Positions 54,683-64,000 of a stretch of 64,000 nt of DNA are shown one piece after another (the first letter of the stretch is position 1; the number at the start of each line of letters is the position of its first letter). The position numbers and the translations under genes are program-made. The stretch lies in the NCBI GenBank assembly GCA_045039925.1, contig CP108400.1:6386001-6450000 (forward strand), read 5' to 3'. The notes under the pieces were generated by a model, which was not told the origin of the DNA, ran no database searches, and saw only the letters and a list, made by a program, of their open reading frames with translations. The stretch is from Yinghuangia sp045039925 (lineage in GTDB: Bacteria > Actinomycetota > Actinomycetes > Streptomycetales > Streptomycetaceae).

Positions 54683-54720
54683 GTGAAGGCCCGTGCCTTT
54701 GGTGGGGTACGGGCCTTCAC
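54683..54720 (-). terminator. terminator of the sdh operon
   Basis: GTGAAGGCCCGTGCC (54683-54697) pairs with GGTACGGGCCTTCAC (54706-54720) over 15 positions with one wobble. It lies 16 bp after the sdhB stop on the minus strand. Confidence 0.88.
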
Positions 54721-54735
54721 GGAGTGGCGGTGGGG

Positions 54736-55523
54736 TCAGACTCGGCGGAAGATGAGGGCTCGCTTTACTTCCTGGATGGCCTTGGTGACCTCGATGCCGC
54801 GGGGGCAGGCGTCGGTGCAGTTGAAGGTCGTGCGGCAGCGCCAGACGCCTTCTTTTTCGTTGAGGATCTCGAGGCGCTGCTCGGCTCCCTCGTCGCGGGA
54901 GTCGAAGATGAAGCGGTGCGCGTTGACGATGGCGGCCGGGCCGAAGTACTGGCCGTCGGTCCAGAAGACCGGGCAGGACGTCGTGCAGCAGGCGCACAGG
55001 ATGCACTTGGTGGTGTCGTCGAAGCGCTCGCGGTCCTCGGGGGACTGGAGGCGTTCGCGGGTGGGCTCGTTCCCGGTGGTGATGAGGAACGGCATCACGT
55101 CGCGGAAGGACTGGAAGAACGGCTCCATGTCGACGACGAGGTCCTTCTCGACCTCCAGGCCCTTGATCGCCTCGATGGTGATCGGCTTGGAGACGTCGAG
55201 GTCCTTCACCAGGGTCTTGCAGGCGAGGCGGTTGCGGCCGTTGATGCGCATCGCGTCCGAGCCGCAGATGCCGTGCGCGCAGGAGCGGCGGAAGGTGAGT
55301 GAGCCGTCCTGCTCGCCCTTGATCTTGTGCATCGCGGTGAGGATGCGCTCGGTCGGGTCCGCCTCGACCTGGAAGTCCTGCCAGAACGGCACCGGCGGCT
55401 CGCCGTTCGGGCCGACCAGGTCCGGCAGGAAGCGGCGGATCCGCAGCGTGATGGTAATGGGGGTTTGGTCGCGCGCCGGCTTCTGCGCGGGCGCAGCCGG
55501 GGTCTCGTCGATAACGGCAGTCA

Positions 55524-55524
<1 letters not shown>
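54736..55524 (-). CDS. sdhB: succinate dehydrogenase iron-sulfur subunit
   Basis: A 262-residue subunit that carries electrons from the flavoprotein to quinone through three clusters. Cluster cysteines: SCAHGICGSD near residue 80 and downstream RLACKTL ([2Fe-2S]), then CILCACCTTSCPVFW and TDACPRGIEV ([4Fe-4S] and [3Fe-4S]). An Ala/Pro leader of 20 residues precedes the conserved ITLRIRRFLP. Its ATG overlaps the sdhA stop by 4 bp. It is the last gene of sdhCDAB. Confidence 0.96.
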
Positions 55525-57281
<1,757 letters not shown>

Positions 57282-57362
57282 GACCTGTGTGTCCTCTGGT
57301 ACCGATCTCCGCGACCACCAAGGGGCGCGTTCGGGTGCGTTCGAGTGCGGTCCGTCGGCCGG

Positions 57363-57806
57363 CTACTGGCCGATGTTCGGGTCGAAGGTGAAGATCACCA
57401 GCGTGCCCGTGAAGAGCACGATCAGCGCCGACGCGTACAGCACGACCTTGAGCCAGAAGCGGGTCTGGTCGCGCTCCGCGTAGTCGTTGATGATCGTGCG
57501 CAGACCGTTGACACCGTGCAGCTCGGCGAGCCACAGCATGATCAGGTCCCAGGACTGCCAGAACGGGTTGGCCCAGCGGCCCGCGACGAACGCGAAGCCG
57601 ATGCGCGACACGCCGCCGTCGATCACCAGCTGGATGATCAGGTGGCCGATGACGAGGACGACCAGCAGGATGCCGGACAGCCGCATGAACAGCCAGCTGT
57701 ACAGCTCGAAGTTGGTCCTGGTGGAGCGCGGCGAGCGCTTGGAGCGGGGGGCCTCGATGGACGGGCCGCCGCCGCTGATCTGGGGAGCGTTCTCGATCAG
57801 TGCCAT
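57363..57806 (-). CDS. sdhD: succinate dehydrogenase membrane anchor subunit
   Basis: A 147-residue integral membrane subunit with three predicted helices: WLFMRLSGILLVVLVIGHLI, then LIMLWLAELHGVNGLRTII with a candidate heme-ligand His, then WLKVVLYASALIVLF. The N-terminal 35 residues are Pro/Arg/Ser-rich and cytoplasmic. ATG 57806 lies 5 bp after the sdhC stop. Together with SdhC it binds heme b and quinone. Confidence 0.9.
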   Translation of the reverse strand: MALIENAPQISGGGPSIEAPRSKRSPRSTRTNFELYSWLFMRLSGILLVVLVIGHLIIQLVIDGGVSRIGFAFVAGRWANPFWQSWDLIMLWLAELHGVNGLRTIINDYAERDQTRFWLKVVLYASALIVLFTGTLVIFTFDPNIGQ

Positions 57807-57811
57807 CTGGC

Positions 57812-58192
57812 TCAGCTCCCGAAGATCTCGCGCAGCGTGTGCTCCAGGATCGGGTAGAACCCGAAGCCCATGAGCACGACCCACAGGCCGACGACACCCC
57901 AGAACATCTGCTTCTGGTAGCGGGGGCCCTTCTCCCAGAAGTCGACCGCCACGATGCGCAGGCCGTTGAGGGCGTGGAAGAGGACGGCGCCCACGAGGCC
58001 GTACTCCATGACGTTGACGAACGGATTCTTGTAGATCTCGATCGTCTCGTCGTACGCCTCGGGCGACACCCGCACAAGGGCGGTGTCGATGACATGGGCG
58101 AACAGGAAGAAGAAGATGAGGACGCCGGTGACTCGATGAGCCACCCATGACCACATGCCTTCCCGGCCGCGGTAGAGCGTTCCAGCCGGCAC
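57812..58192 (-). CDS. sdhC: succinate dehydrogenase cytochrome b556 subunit
   Basis: A 126-residue membrane subunit with three helices. The family pattern is MWSWVAHRVTGVLIFFFLFAH, with the HRVTG quinone-site segment, and LFHALNGLRI near residue 77 with the heme-ligand His. GTG 58192 follows GGAGGG at good spacing; the in-frame extension upstream is not conserved. It heads the sdh operon. Confidence 0.93.
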   Translation of the reverse strand: MPAGTLYRGREGMWSWVAHRVTGVLIFFFLFAHVIDTALVRVSPEAYDETIEIYKNPFVNVMEYGLVGAVLFHALNGLRIVAVDFWEKGPRYQKQMFWGVVGLWVVLMGFGFYPILEHTLREIFGS

Positions 58193-58537
58193 GGAAACTA
58201 CCCTCCGGATGCGGTAGACGGGGCTCGGCCGGCAAGCCGTCGGTCGGCCCGGCCGGGTACCTTCCTCCGGCCCCGGCCATGTTAGCCATCGAAATCCCCG
58301 GCTCCCGCCCGGGGGCGCGTGATGTGATCGATTCCGCACGCTGACGGGAACCAAACGGGTGACACTTCGCGTCTGACGGCCTTTCCCGCCACGTGATGTG
58401 ACGCACTGTCACCGATGCCGAGAAGAAATCGGAAATTCGCCGCACCGCACCGGGCCCGGCGCAGTGCTTGTCGCAGTCAAGCGAATTCGCGACTGATGTC
58501 ACACCGAGGCCGTGTATCGATCTTGGGGCGCGGTCCC
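58193..58537. other. divergent promoter region between sdhC and mutA
   Basis: This gene-free stretch must drive sdhCDAB leftward and mutA rightward. An inverted repeat GTGAC-GCACT-GTCAC lies at 58398-58412; it is close to, but one base off, the Crp/GlxR-type pattern used by actinobacteria for carbon-control genes, so that reading is tentative. Confidence 0.4.
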
Positions 58538-58551
58538 TACGATGCGTGAAC
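58538..58551 (+). promoter_or_regulatory. -10 element of a probable leaderless mutA transcript
   Basis: TACGAT (58538-58543) ends 8 bp before the mutA ATG and there is no ribosome site, so transcription probably starts at or next to the start codon. Confidence 0.5.
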
Positions 58552-60468
58552 ATGACGGAGGCTACTGTCGACGGCGGCACGTCTACCGGCTCCACCTTTG
58601 CTTCGCAGTTCCCGCAGCCCACGCGTGAACAGTGGCAACAGCTGGTGGCCGGCGTGCTCCGCAAGTCGAGGGTGATCGGTGCGGACGACGCACCCGAGAA
58701 CCCTGAGGAACTGCTCGCGACCACCACCTACGACGGCATCAGGCTGGCCCCTCTCTACACGGCCGACGACGCCTCGCCCGAGTCCGGCGTCCCCGGACTC
58801 CCTTCCTACGTACGCGGCGCCCGCGCGGCGGGCAGCTCGCTCGACGGTTGGGACGTACGCCAGCTCCACAGCGACCCGGACCCGGTCCGCACCGCCGAAG
58901 CCGTGCTCGCGGACCTGGAGAACGGCGTCGCCTCGGTGTTCCTGCAGACCGGAACGGCCGGCGGCGGCGACGCCCTCGACCCCGCCGACCTGCCGAACGT
59001 GCTGGCCGGCGTGCTGCTCGACCTCGCCCCGGTCGTCCTCGACCCCGGCGCCGACTTCGCCCCCGCGGCCGAGGCCCTGCTCGCGGTCTTCCGCGAGCGC
59101 GGTGTGGCCCCCGGCGACGTACGCGGCAACCTCGGCGCCGACCCCGTCACCACCCACGCCCGCACCGGACGCGCCCCCGGAGCCGGGCAGGACCTGGCCG
59201 CCGCCGCCGCGCTCGCGGTACGCGCACACGCCGAGTTCCCGCACCTCCAGGCCATCGCCGTGGACGGCCAGCCGTACCACGAGGCCGGTGCCTCCGAGGG
59301 ACAGGAACTGGGCGCGGCCACCGCCGCGGGCGTCGCGTACCTGCGCGCGCTCACCGCCGCGGGCCTCGACATCGACACCGCGCTCGGCCTGGTCGAGTTC
59401 CGCTTCGCGGCCACCGCCGACCAGTTCCTCACCATCGCGAAGCTGCGCGCCGCCCGCCGCGTGTGGGCGCGCGTCGCCCAGGCGTCCGGCGCCACCGCCG
59501 GGAACGGCGCGCAGAAGCAGCACGCCGTCACCTCCTGGTCGATGGCCACGCGCCGCGACCCGTGGGTCAACATGCTGCGCACGACCGTCGCGGCCTTCGC
59601 CGCCGGAGTCGGCGGCGCCGACGCCGTCACGGTTCGCCCGTTCGACGCCGCACTCGGCCTGCCGGACGCCTTCGCGCGCCGCATCGCCCGCAACACGCAG
59701 TCGCTGCTTCTGGAGGAGTCGCACCTCGCGCAGGTCATCGACCCGGCGGGCGGCTCCTGGTACGTCGAGAAGCTGACCGACGAACTCGCGCACGCCGCCT
59801 GGGCGTTCTTCCAGGACATCGAGCGCGCCGGCGGCATCGTCGCGGCCCTCGACGCCGGTCTCGTCGCGGACCGCGTCGCCGAGGTGCGCGCCGCCCGCGA
59901 GAAGGCCGTCGCCACCCGCAAGGACCCGCTCACCGGCGTCAGCGAGTTCCCCAACCTCACCGAGGACGCCGTCGTCCGCGAGCCCGCCCCGGCCCTGCCC
60001 GGCGGCGGCCTGCCGCGCGTGCGGTACGCCGAGGGCTACGAGGTCCTGCGCGACCGCTCGGACGACATCTACCTCGCCACCGACGCGCGCCCGACCGTCT
60101 TCCTGGCCACCCTCGGACCGGTCGCCCAGCACACCGCACGCGCGCAGTTCGCCCGCAACCTGTTCGCCGCGGGCGGCATCGACGCCGTCGAGGCGGGCCC
60201 GACGGAGACCGCGGACGACGTCGTCGCCGCCTACCGCGCGGCGGGACTTCCCCCGGTGGCCTGCCTCGCCTCCAGCGACAAGCTGTACGAGGGGCGCGCC
60301 AAGGACACCGTCGCACGCCTGCACGAGGCCGGCGCCCGGCACGTCCTGCTCGCGGGCGCGCCCAAGAAGTGGGCCGACACGAACGCCGACGGGTACGTAT
60401 ATGTCGGGTGCGACGCACTTGAGGTACTGAACCAGGCGTACTCGATCATCTCGGGAGACGACCGATGA
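58552..60468 (+). CDS. mutA: methylmalonyl-CoA mutase small (non-B12-binding) subunit
   Basis: A 638-residue subunit of the heterodimeric mutase interconverting succinyl-CoA and methylmalonyl-CoA. It keeps the TIM-barrel mutase fold (GVPGLPSYVRG, FRFAATADQFLTIAKLRAARRVW, TRRDPWVNMLRTT, ARRIARNTQSLLLEESHLAQVIDPAGGSW in pieces) but its C-terminal domain lacks the DxHxxG cobalamin motif, as expected for the small subunit. ATG 58552 is chosen; the upstream frame lacks mutase similarity. It overlaps mutB by 4 bp. It links odd-chain/propionyl metabolism and polyketide extender supply. Confidence 0.95.
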   Translation: MTEATVDGGTSTGSTFASQFPQPTREQWQQLVAGVLRKSRVIGADDAPENPEELLATTTYDGIRLAPLYTADDASPESGVPGLPSYVRGARAAGSSLDGWDVRQLHSDPDPVRTAEAVLADLENGVASVFLQTGTAGGGDALDPADLPNVLAGVLLDLAPVVLDPGADFAPAAEALLAVFRERGVAPGDVRGNLGADPVTTHARTGRAPGAGQDLAAAAALAVRAHAEFPHLQAIAVDGQPYHEAGASEGQELGAATAAGVAYLRALTAAGLDIDTALGLVEFRFAATADQFLTIAKLRAARRVWARVAQASGATAGNGAQKQHAVTSWSMATRRDPWVNMLRTTVAAFAAGVGGADAVTVRPFDAALGLPDAFARRIARNTQSLLLEESHLAQVIDPAGGSWYVEKLTDELAHAAWAFFQDIERAGGIVAALDAGLVADRVAEVRAAREKAVATRKDPLTGVSEFPNLTEDAVVREPAPALPGGGLPRVRYAEGYEVLRDRSDDIYLATDARPTVFLATLGPVAQHTARAQFARNLFAAGGIDAVEAGPTETADDVVAAYRAAGLPPVACLASSDKLYEGRAKDTVARLHEAGARHVLLAGAPKKWADTNADGYVYVGCDALEVLNQAYSIISGDDR

Positions 60469-62699
60469 GCATCCCCGACTTCACGGGCATCGAGCTCGGC
60501 ACGCCCGAGGCCGCCGACGCCGAGGCCTGGGTCGCCGCCGTCGCCGAGGCGACCGGCAAGGACGCCGCCGAGCTGACCCGCGACACGCCCGAGGGCATCC
60601 CGGTCAAGGCGCTCTACACCGAACGCGACACCGCGGGCCTGGACTTCCTCGCGACCTACCCGGGCATCACGCCGTACCTGCGCGGGCCGTACCCGACCAT
60701 GTACGTCAACCAGCCCTGGACGATCCGCCAGTACGCCGGCTTCTCCACCGCCGAGGCGTCCAACGCCTTCTACCGCCGCAACCTCGCGGCCGGCCAGAAG
60801 GGCCTGTCGATCGCCTTCGACCTGGCCACCCACCGCGGCTACGACTCCGACCACCCGCGCGTCGCGGGCGACGTCGGCATGGCGGGCGTGGCCATCGACT
60901 CGATCTTCGACATGCGTCAGCTGTTCGACGGCATCCCGCTCGACCAGATGTCGGTGTCGATGACGATGAACGGCGCGGTGCTGCCGATCCTCGCGCTCTA
61001 CATCGTCGCGGCGGAGGAGCAGGGGGTGAAGCCGGAGCAGCTCGCGGGGACGATCCAGAACGACATCCTCAAGGAGTTCATGGTCCGGAACACCTACATC
61101 TACCCGCCGAAGCCGTCGATGCGGATCATCTCCGACATCTTCTCGTACACCTCGCAGAAGATGCCGAAGTTCAACTCCATCTCGATCTCCGGCTACCACA
61201 TCCAGGAGGCCGGGGCCACGGCCGACCTGGAGCTGGCGTACACGCTCGCGGACGGCCTGGAGTACCTCAAGGCCGGCATGGACGCGGGCATGGACGTCGA
61301 CGCGTTCGCGCCGCGCCTGTCGTTCTTCTGGGCCATCGGGATGAACTTCTTCATGGAGATCGCCAAGATGCGCGCGGCCCGCCTCATTTGGGCGGACCTC
61401 GTGCAGGGCGTCGGCGCGAAGAACCCCAAGTCGCTGTCGCTGCGCACCCATTCGCAGACCTCCGGTTGGTCGCTGACCGCGCAGGACGTCTTCAACAACG
61501 TGGTGCGCACCTGCGTCGAGGCGATGGCGTCGACCCAGGGCCACACGCAGTCGCTGCACACCAACGCGCTCGACGAGGCGCTGGCGCTGCCGACCGACTT
61601 CTCGGCCCGCATCGCGCGCAACACGCAGCTGATGCTCCAGCAGGAGTCGGGCACCTGCAACGTGATCGACCCGTGGGGCGGCAGCGCCTACGTCGAGCGC
61701 CTCACGTACGACCTGGCCATGCGCGCCCGCGAGCACCTCGCCGAGATCGAGAAGGCCGGGGGCATGGCCGCCGCGATCGACGCGGGCATCCCCAAGCTGC
61801 GCATCGAGGAGGCCGCGGCGCGCACGCAGGCCCGCATCGACTCGGGCCGCCAGCCGCTGATCGGCGTCAACAAGTACCTCGTCGAGAACGACCAGCCGAT
61901 CGACGTGCTCAAGGTCGACAACGCCCGGGTGCGCGCCGACCAGATCGCCAAGCTGGAGCGGCTGCGCGCGGAGCGCGACAGCGGCGAGGTCGAGCGCGCG
62001 CTCGCCGCCCTCGCGGGTGCCGCCGAGGCGGACCTGGCGGGCGAGCGGCCGAACGACCTGGAGCACAACCTGCTCAAGCTCGCGGTCGACGCGGCGCGGG
62101 CGAAGGCCACGGTGGGGGAGATCTCCGACGCGCTGGAGAAGGCGTACGGTCGGCACCAGGCGACGATCCGCACGCTCACCGGCGTGTACCGCGAGGAGGT
62201 GGGGGCCACGGGCAACGTCGAGCGGGTCCGCACACTGGTCGAGGAGTTCGAGCGCGAGGAGGGCCGCCGCCCGCGCATCCTGGTGGCCAAGATGGGCCAG
62301 GACGGGCACGACCGCGGCCAGAAGGTGATCTCCACCGCCTTCGCCGACCTCGGCTTCGACGTCGACGTGGGCGCGCTGTTCCAGACGCCGGAGGAGGTCG
62401 CCCGCCAGGCCGTCGAGGCCGACGTGCACGTGGTCGGCGTCTCCTCCCTCGCGGCCGGCCACCTGACGCTGGTGCCGGCCCTGCGCGAGGAGCTCGCGAA
62501 GCTCGACGCGGGCGAGATCATGGTCGTGGTCGGCGGCGTGATCCCGCCGTCCGACGTACAGCCGCTGCTCGACATGGGCGCCGCCGCGGTCTTCCCGCCC
62601 GGCACGGTCATCTCGGACGCCGCGGTCGACCTGCTGAAGCGTCTGTACGACCAGCTCGGCCACGAGCTGCCCGCGGCGCTCACCACCGCATCGGAGTGA
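60465..62699 (+). CDS. mutB: methylmalonyl-CoA mutase large (B12-binding) subunit
   Basis: A 744-residue catalytic subunit. The barrel includes RGPYPTMYVNQPWTIRQYAG near residue 70, with the substrate-contacting Tyr, and RTHSQTSGWSL near 325. The C-terminal B12 domain has QDGHDRGQKVI near 615 (the DxHxxG base-off motif), then GVSSLAAGH and VVVGGVIP. ATG 60465 overlaps the mutA stop (ATGA). meaB starts 1 bp after its stop. Confidence 0.97.
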   Translation: MSIPDFTGIELGTPEAADAEAWVAAVAEATGKDAAELTRDTPEGIPVKALYTERDTAGLDFLATYPGITPYLRGPYPTMYVNQPWTIRQYAGFSTAEASNAFYRRNLAAGQKGLSIAFDLATHRGYDSDHPRVAGDVGMAGVAIDSIFDMRQLFDGIPLDQMSVSMTMNGAVLPILALYIVAAEEQGVKPEQLAGTIQNDILKEFMVRNTYIYPPKPSMRIISDIFSYTSQKMPKFNSISISGYHIQEAGATADLELAYTLADGLEYLKAGMDAGMDVDAFAPRLSFFWAIGMNFFMEIAKMRAARLIWADLVQGVGAKNPKSLSLRTHSQTSGWSLTAQDVFNNVVRTCVEAMASTQGHTQSLHTNALDEALALPTDFSARIARNTQLMLQQESGTCNVIDPWGGSAYVERLTYDLAMRAREHLAEIEKAGGMAAAIDAGIPKLRIEEAAARTQARIDSGRQPLIGVNKYLVENDQPIDVLKVDNARVRADQIAKLERLRAERDSGEVERALAALAGAAEADLAGERPNDLEHNLLKLAVDAARAKATVGEISDALEKAYGRHQATIRTLTGVYREEVGATGNVERVRTLVEEFEREEGRRPRILVAKMGQDGHDRGQKVISTAFADLGFDVDVGALFQTPEEVARQAVEADVHVVGVSSLAAGHLTLVPALREELAKLDAGEIMVVVGGVIPPSDVQPLLDMGAAAVFPPGTVISDAAVDLLKRLYDQLGHELPAALTTASE

Positions 62700-62700
62700 C

Positions 62701-63705
62701 GTGGCGCGTCGTGTGATCGATGTCGGCCGGTACGCGGAAGGCGTACTGGCCGGCAACCGCACCGTCCTGGCCCGCGCGGTCACCCTCGTGGAGTCCACCC
62801 GCGCCGAACACCGCGACCTGGCCCAGGAGTTGCTGGTCAAGCTGCTGCCGCACGCCGGGGGCGCGCACCGGGTGGGCATCACCGGTGTGCCGGGCGTCGG
62901 CAAGTCCACGTTCATCGAGGCGATGGGCACAAAGCTGACGACGGCCGGGCACCGGGTCGCGGTGCTGGCCGTCGACCCGTCGTCGACGCGGACCGGCGGC
63001 AGCATCCTCGGCGACAAGACGCGCATGGGGAGGCTCGCCGTCGACCCCGCCGCGTTCGTACGCCCGTCGCCGACCGCCGGGACGCTCGGCGGCGTCGCGC
63101 GCGCCACGCGCGAGTCGATCGTGCTCATGGAGGCCGCGGGGTACGACGTCGTGCTCGTCGAGACGGTCGGCGTCGGGCAGTCCGAGGTGACCGTCGCCAA
63201 CATGGTCGACTGCTTCCTCTTCCTGACCCTCGCGCGGACCGGCGACCAGCTCCAGGGCATCAAGAAGGGCGTCCTGGAGATGGCCGACATCGTGGCCGTC
63301 AACAAGGCCGACGGCGATTACGCACAGTCAGCGAAGGCCGCTGCGCGCGAACTCCAAGGCGCATTGCGGCTGATGCGCAGATCTGGCGAATTGTGGTACA
63401 CGCCGGTGCTCACTTGCTCCGCGCTGACCGGAACTGGGCTCGACGAGCTGTGGGACACGGTCCTGAAGCACCGTCAGACCCTGGAATCGGCAGGGCGTCT
63501 GGCGGAGGTGAGGCGCCGTCAGCAGGTCGATTGGACCTGGGCCGCCGTACACGACTCGCTGTTGGCCGAGTTGCGGGCAAACACCGAGGTCAAGAGCCTG
63601 GTGCCGGACCTCGAACGGCAGGTGCGGGACGGCGAGATCACCGCGACGATCGCGGCGGCGCGCATCCTGGACGCGTTCCACGGGCGGGCCGGCGGAGCGG
63701 ATTGA
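62701..63705 (+). CDS. meaB: methylmalonyl-CoA mutase-associated GTPase
   Basis: A 334-residue G3E-type GTPase that loads and protects the mutase cobalamin cofactor. Walker A is GVPGVGKST near residue 62, VDPSSTRTGGSILGDKTRM is the family signature near 93, ETVGVGQSE the switch/Walker B region near 154, and NKADG the base-specificity motif near 200. GTG 62701 lies 1 bp after mutB, so coupling is likely. It closes the mutAB-meaB operon. Confidence 0.95.
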   Translation: MARRVIDVGRYAEGVLAGNRTVLARAVTLVESTRAEHRDLAQELLVKLLPHAGGAHRVGITGVPGVGKSTFIEAMGTKLTTAGHRVAVLAVDPSSTRTGGSILGDKTRMGRLAVDPAAFVRPSPTAGTLGGVARATRESIVLMEAAGYDVVLVETVGVGQSEVTVANMVDCFLFLTLARTGDQLQGIKKGVLEMADIVAVNKADGDYAQSAKAAARELQGALRLMRRSGELWYTPVLTCSALTGTGLDELWDTVLKHRQTLESAGRLAEVRRRQQVDWTWAAVHDSLLAELRANTEVKSLVPDLERQVRDGEITATIAAARILDAFHGRAGGAD

Positions 63706-63854
63706 CTGTCTGGTTGGATCCCTGACTGGGCGTCAGCCAAGTGGGCGTAGAGGCATACCCCCACCGGCCCTGGGTCATGCGCCACGGTGGGCAGTTTTCC
63801 TCACCCTAACGGGGGTAATTCGCTTTCTCCCACGTCGCGGGTATCGCGGCAACG

Positions 63855-63867
63855 TACCCTTGCAGGG
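63855..63867 (+). promoter_or_regulatory. -10 element of a probable leaderless transcript
   Basis: TACCCT (63855-63860) ends 7 bp before GTG 63868 and no convincing ribosome site is present beyond GGGG, suggesting a leaderless or near-leaderless start for the partial amidohydrolase gene. Confidence 0.45.
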
Positions 63868-64000
63868 GTGAGCGCATCCCTCCCCGAAGGTCCTGAGGGC
63901 GCAGTTTCAGCCGCGTCCTCCCGCGTCGCCGCACATGTCGCCGCATATGCCGACGAACTCGTGGCTATTCGCCGCGACCTGCACATGCATCCTGAACTGG
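63868..64000 (+). CDS. M20-family amidohydrolase/peptidase, 5' part only
   Basis: The frame is open from GTG 63868 to the window edge (44 codons). After an Ala/Ser-rich leader it reads ELVAIRRDLHMHPEL, the characteristic N-terminal signature of M20 amidohydrolases (hippurate/IAA-amino acid hydrolase type). The rest lies outside the window, so metal ligands and length cannot be judged. Confidence 0.75.
   Translation, partial: MSASLPEGPEGAVSAASSRVAAHVAAYADELVAIRRDLHMHPEL

Larger units (their letters stand above)
53735..54735. other. 1-kb non-coding region carrying a palindrome array
   Basis: No supported gene lies between the ATP-binding protein and the end of sdhB. The first 170 bp (53735-53904) show nothing clear beyond scattered GCGTACGAACC words. 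The palindrome array occupies 53905-54564, and the sdh terminator is at 54683-54720. Confidence 0.7.

Noticed and set aside
58398..58412. A firm Crp/GlxR site for sdh or mutA
   Set aside because: The half-site spacing is one base off the expected pattern, so it is reported only as an inverted repeat.

Overview
The window is high-GC (roughly 70% or more) actinomycete chromosome. GTG starts are common, intergenic spaces are short, and the gene content (actinobacterial MazG, SurA-like lipoprotein, GPP34, LacI/MalR-type sugar operon, XRE/ATP-binding regulator pairs, methylmalonyl-CoA mutase) points to Streptomyces or a close relative. No plasmid or phage backbone, CRISPR array or complete insertion sequence was seen. 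All functional calls come from motifs and recalled family features; no database search was run.

Layout. 0.2-2.2 kb: acyl-CoA desaturase and a TetR regulator on the minus strand, with a perfect operator-like palindrome upstream. 2.4-6.9 kb: tRNA-Gln, glmU-prs (overlapping), rplY/ctc and pth. 6.9-7.9 kb: a minus-strand YwqJ-type deaminase plus SUKH-type pair. 8.3-18.6 kb: an accessory amino-sugar island made of a five-gene plus-strand operon (Gfo/Idh oxidoreductase, epimerase, two DegT aminotransferases, metallo-beta-lactamase/Rieske protein) facing a four-gene minus-strand operon (UDP-sugar dehydrogenase, Rossmann protein of unknown role, formyltransferase, methyltransferase). 18.9-20.3 kb: an aldehyde dehydrogenase. 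20.5-21.4 kb: a wrecked Rpn-type nuclease/transposase with three tandem copies of its C-terminal module. 21.6-25.1 kb: mfd. 25.3-27.4 kb: an SPFH / ribbon-helix-helix / small membrane protein / GPP34 operon behind a 16-bp perfect palindrome. 27.7-30.5 kb: two lipoproteins and mazG. 30.6-36.4 kb: minus-strand Tat-exported amine oxidase-like flavoprotein, DHA2 exporter and amidohydrolase.

36.6-42 kb is the most unusual stretch. A 1428-residue protein carries about twelve consecutive XRE-type helix-turn-helix modules and a long low-complexity tail. It is followed by a small exported peptide and a perfect 20-copy tandem repeat of 15 bp. 42.2-48.8 kb is a maltose/alpha-glucoside utilisation operon (LacI-family regulator, malE-malF-malG, GH13 glucosidase). 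48.9-53.7 kb holds a membrane Ser/Thr kinase, a Tat-exported repeat protein, and a divergent XRE-TPR regulator / ATP-binding protein pair. 53.7-54.7 kb is non-coding and contains seven GC-rich palindromes sharing TTGCGCGC-type ends. 54.7-58.2 kb is sdhCDAB. 58.5-63.7 kb is mutA-mutB-meaB, followed by the start of an M20-type amidohydrolase cut by the window edge.

How it fits together: the core blocks supply UDP-GlcNAc (GlmU), PRPP (Prs), peptidyl-tRNA recycling (Pth), transcription-coupled repair (Mfd), nucleotide sanitation (MazG), succinate oxidation (Sdh) and propionate-derived methylmalonyl-CoA metabolism (MutAB/MeaB). The accessory island plausibly uses UDP-GlcNAc to make a modified amino-uronic sugar. 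A recurrent peculiarity is short tandem duplications that begin exactly at, or within, the 3' end of genes, including a tRNA.
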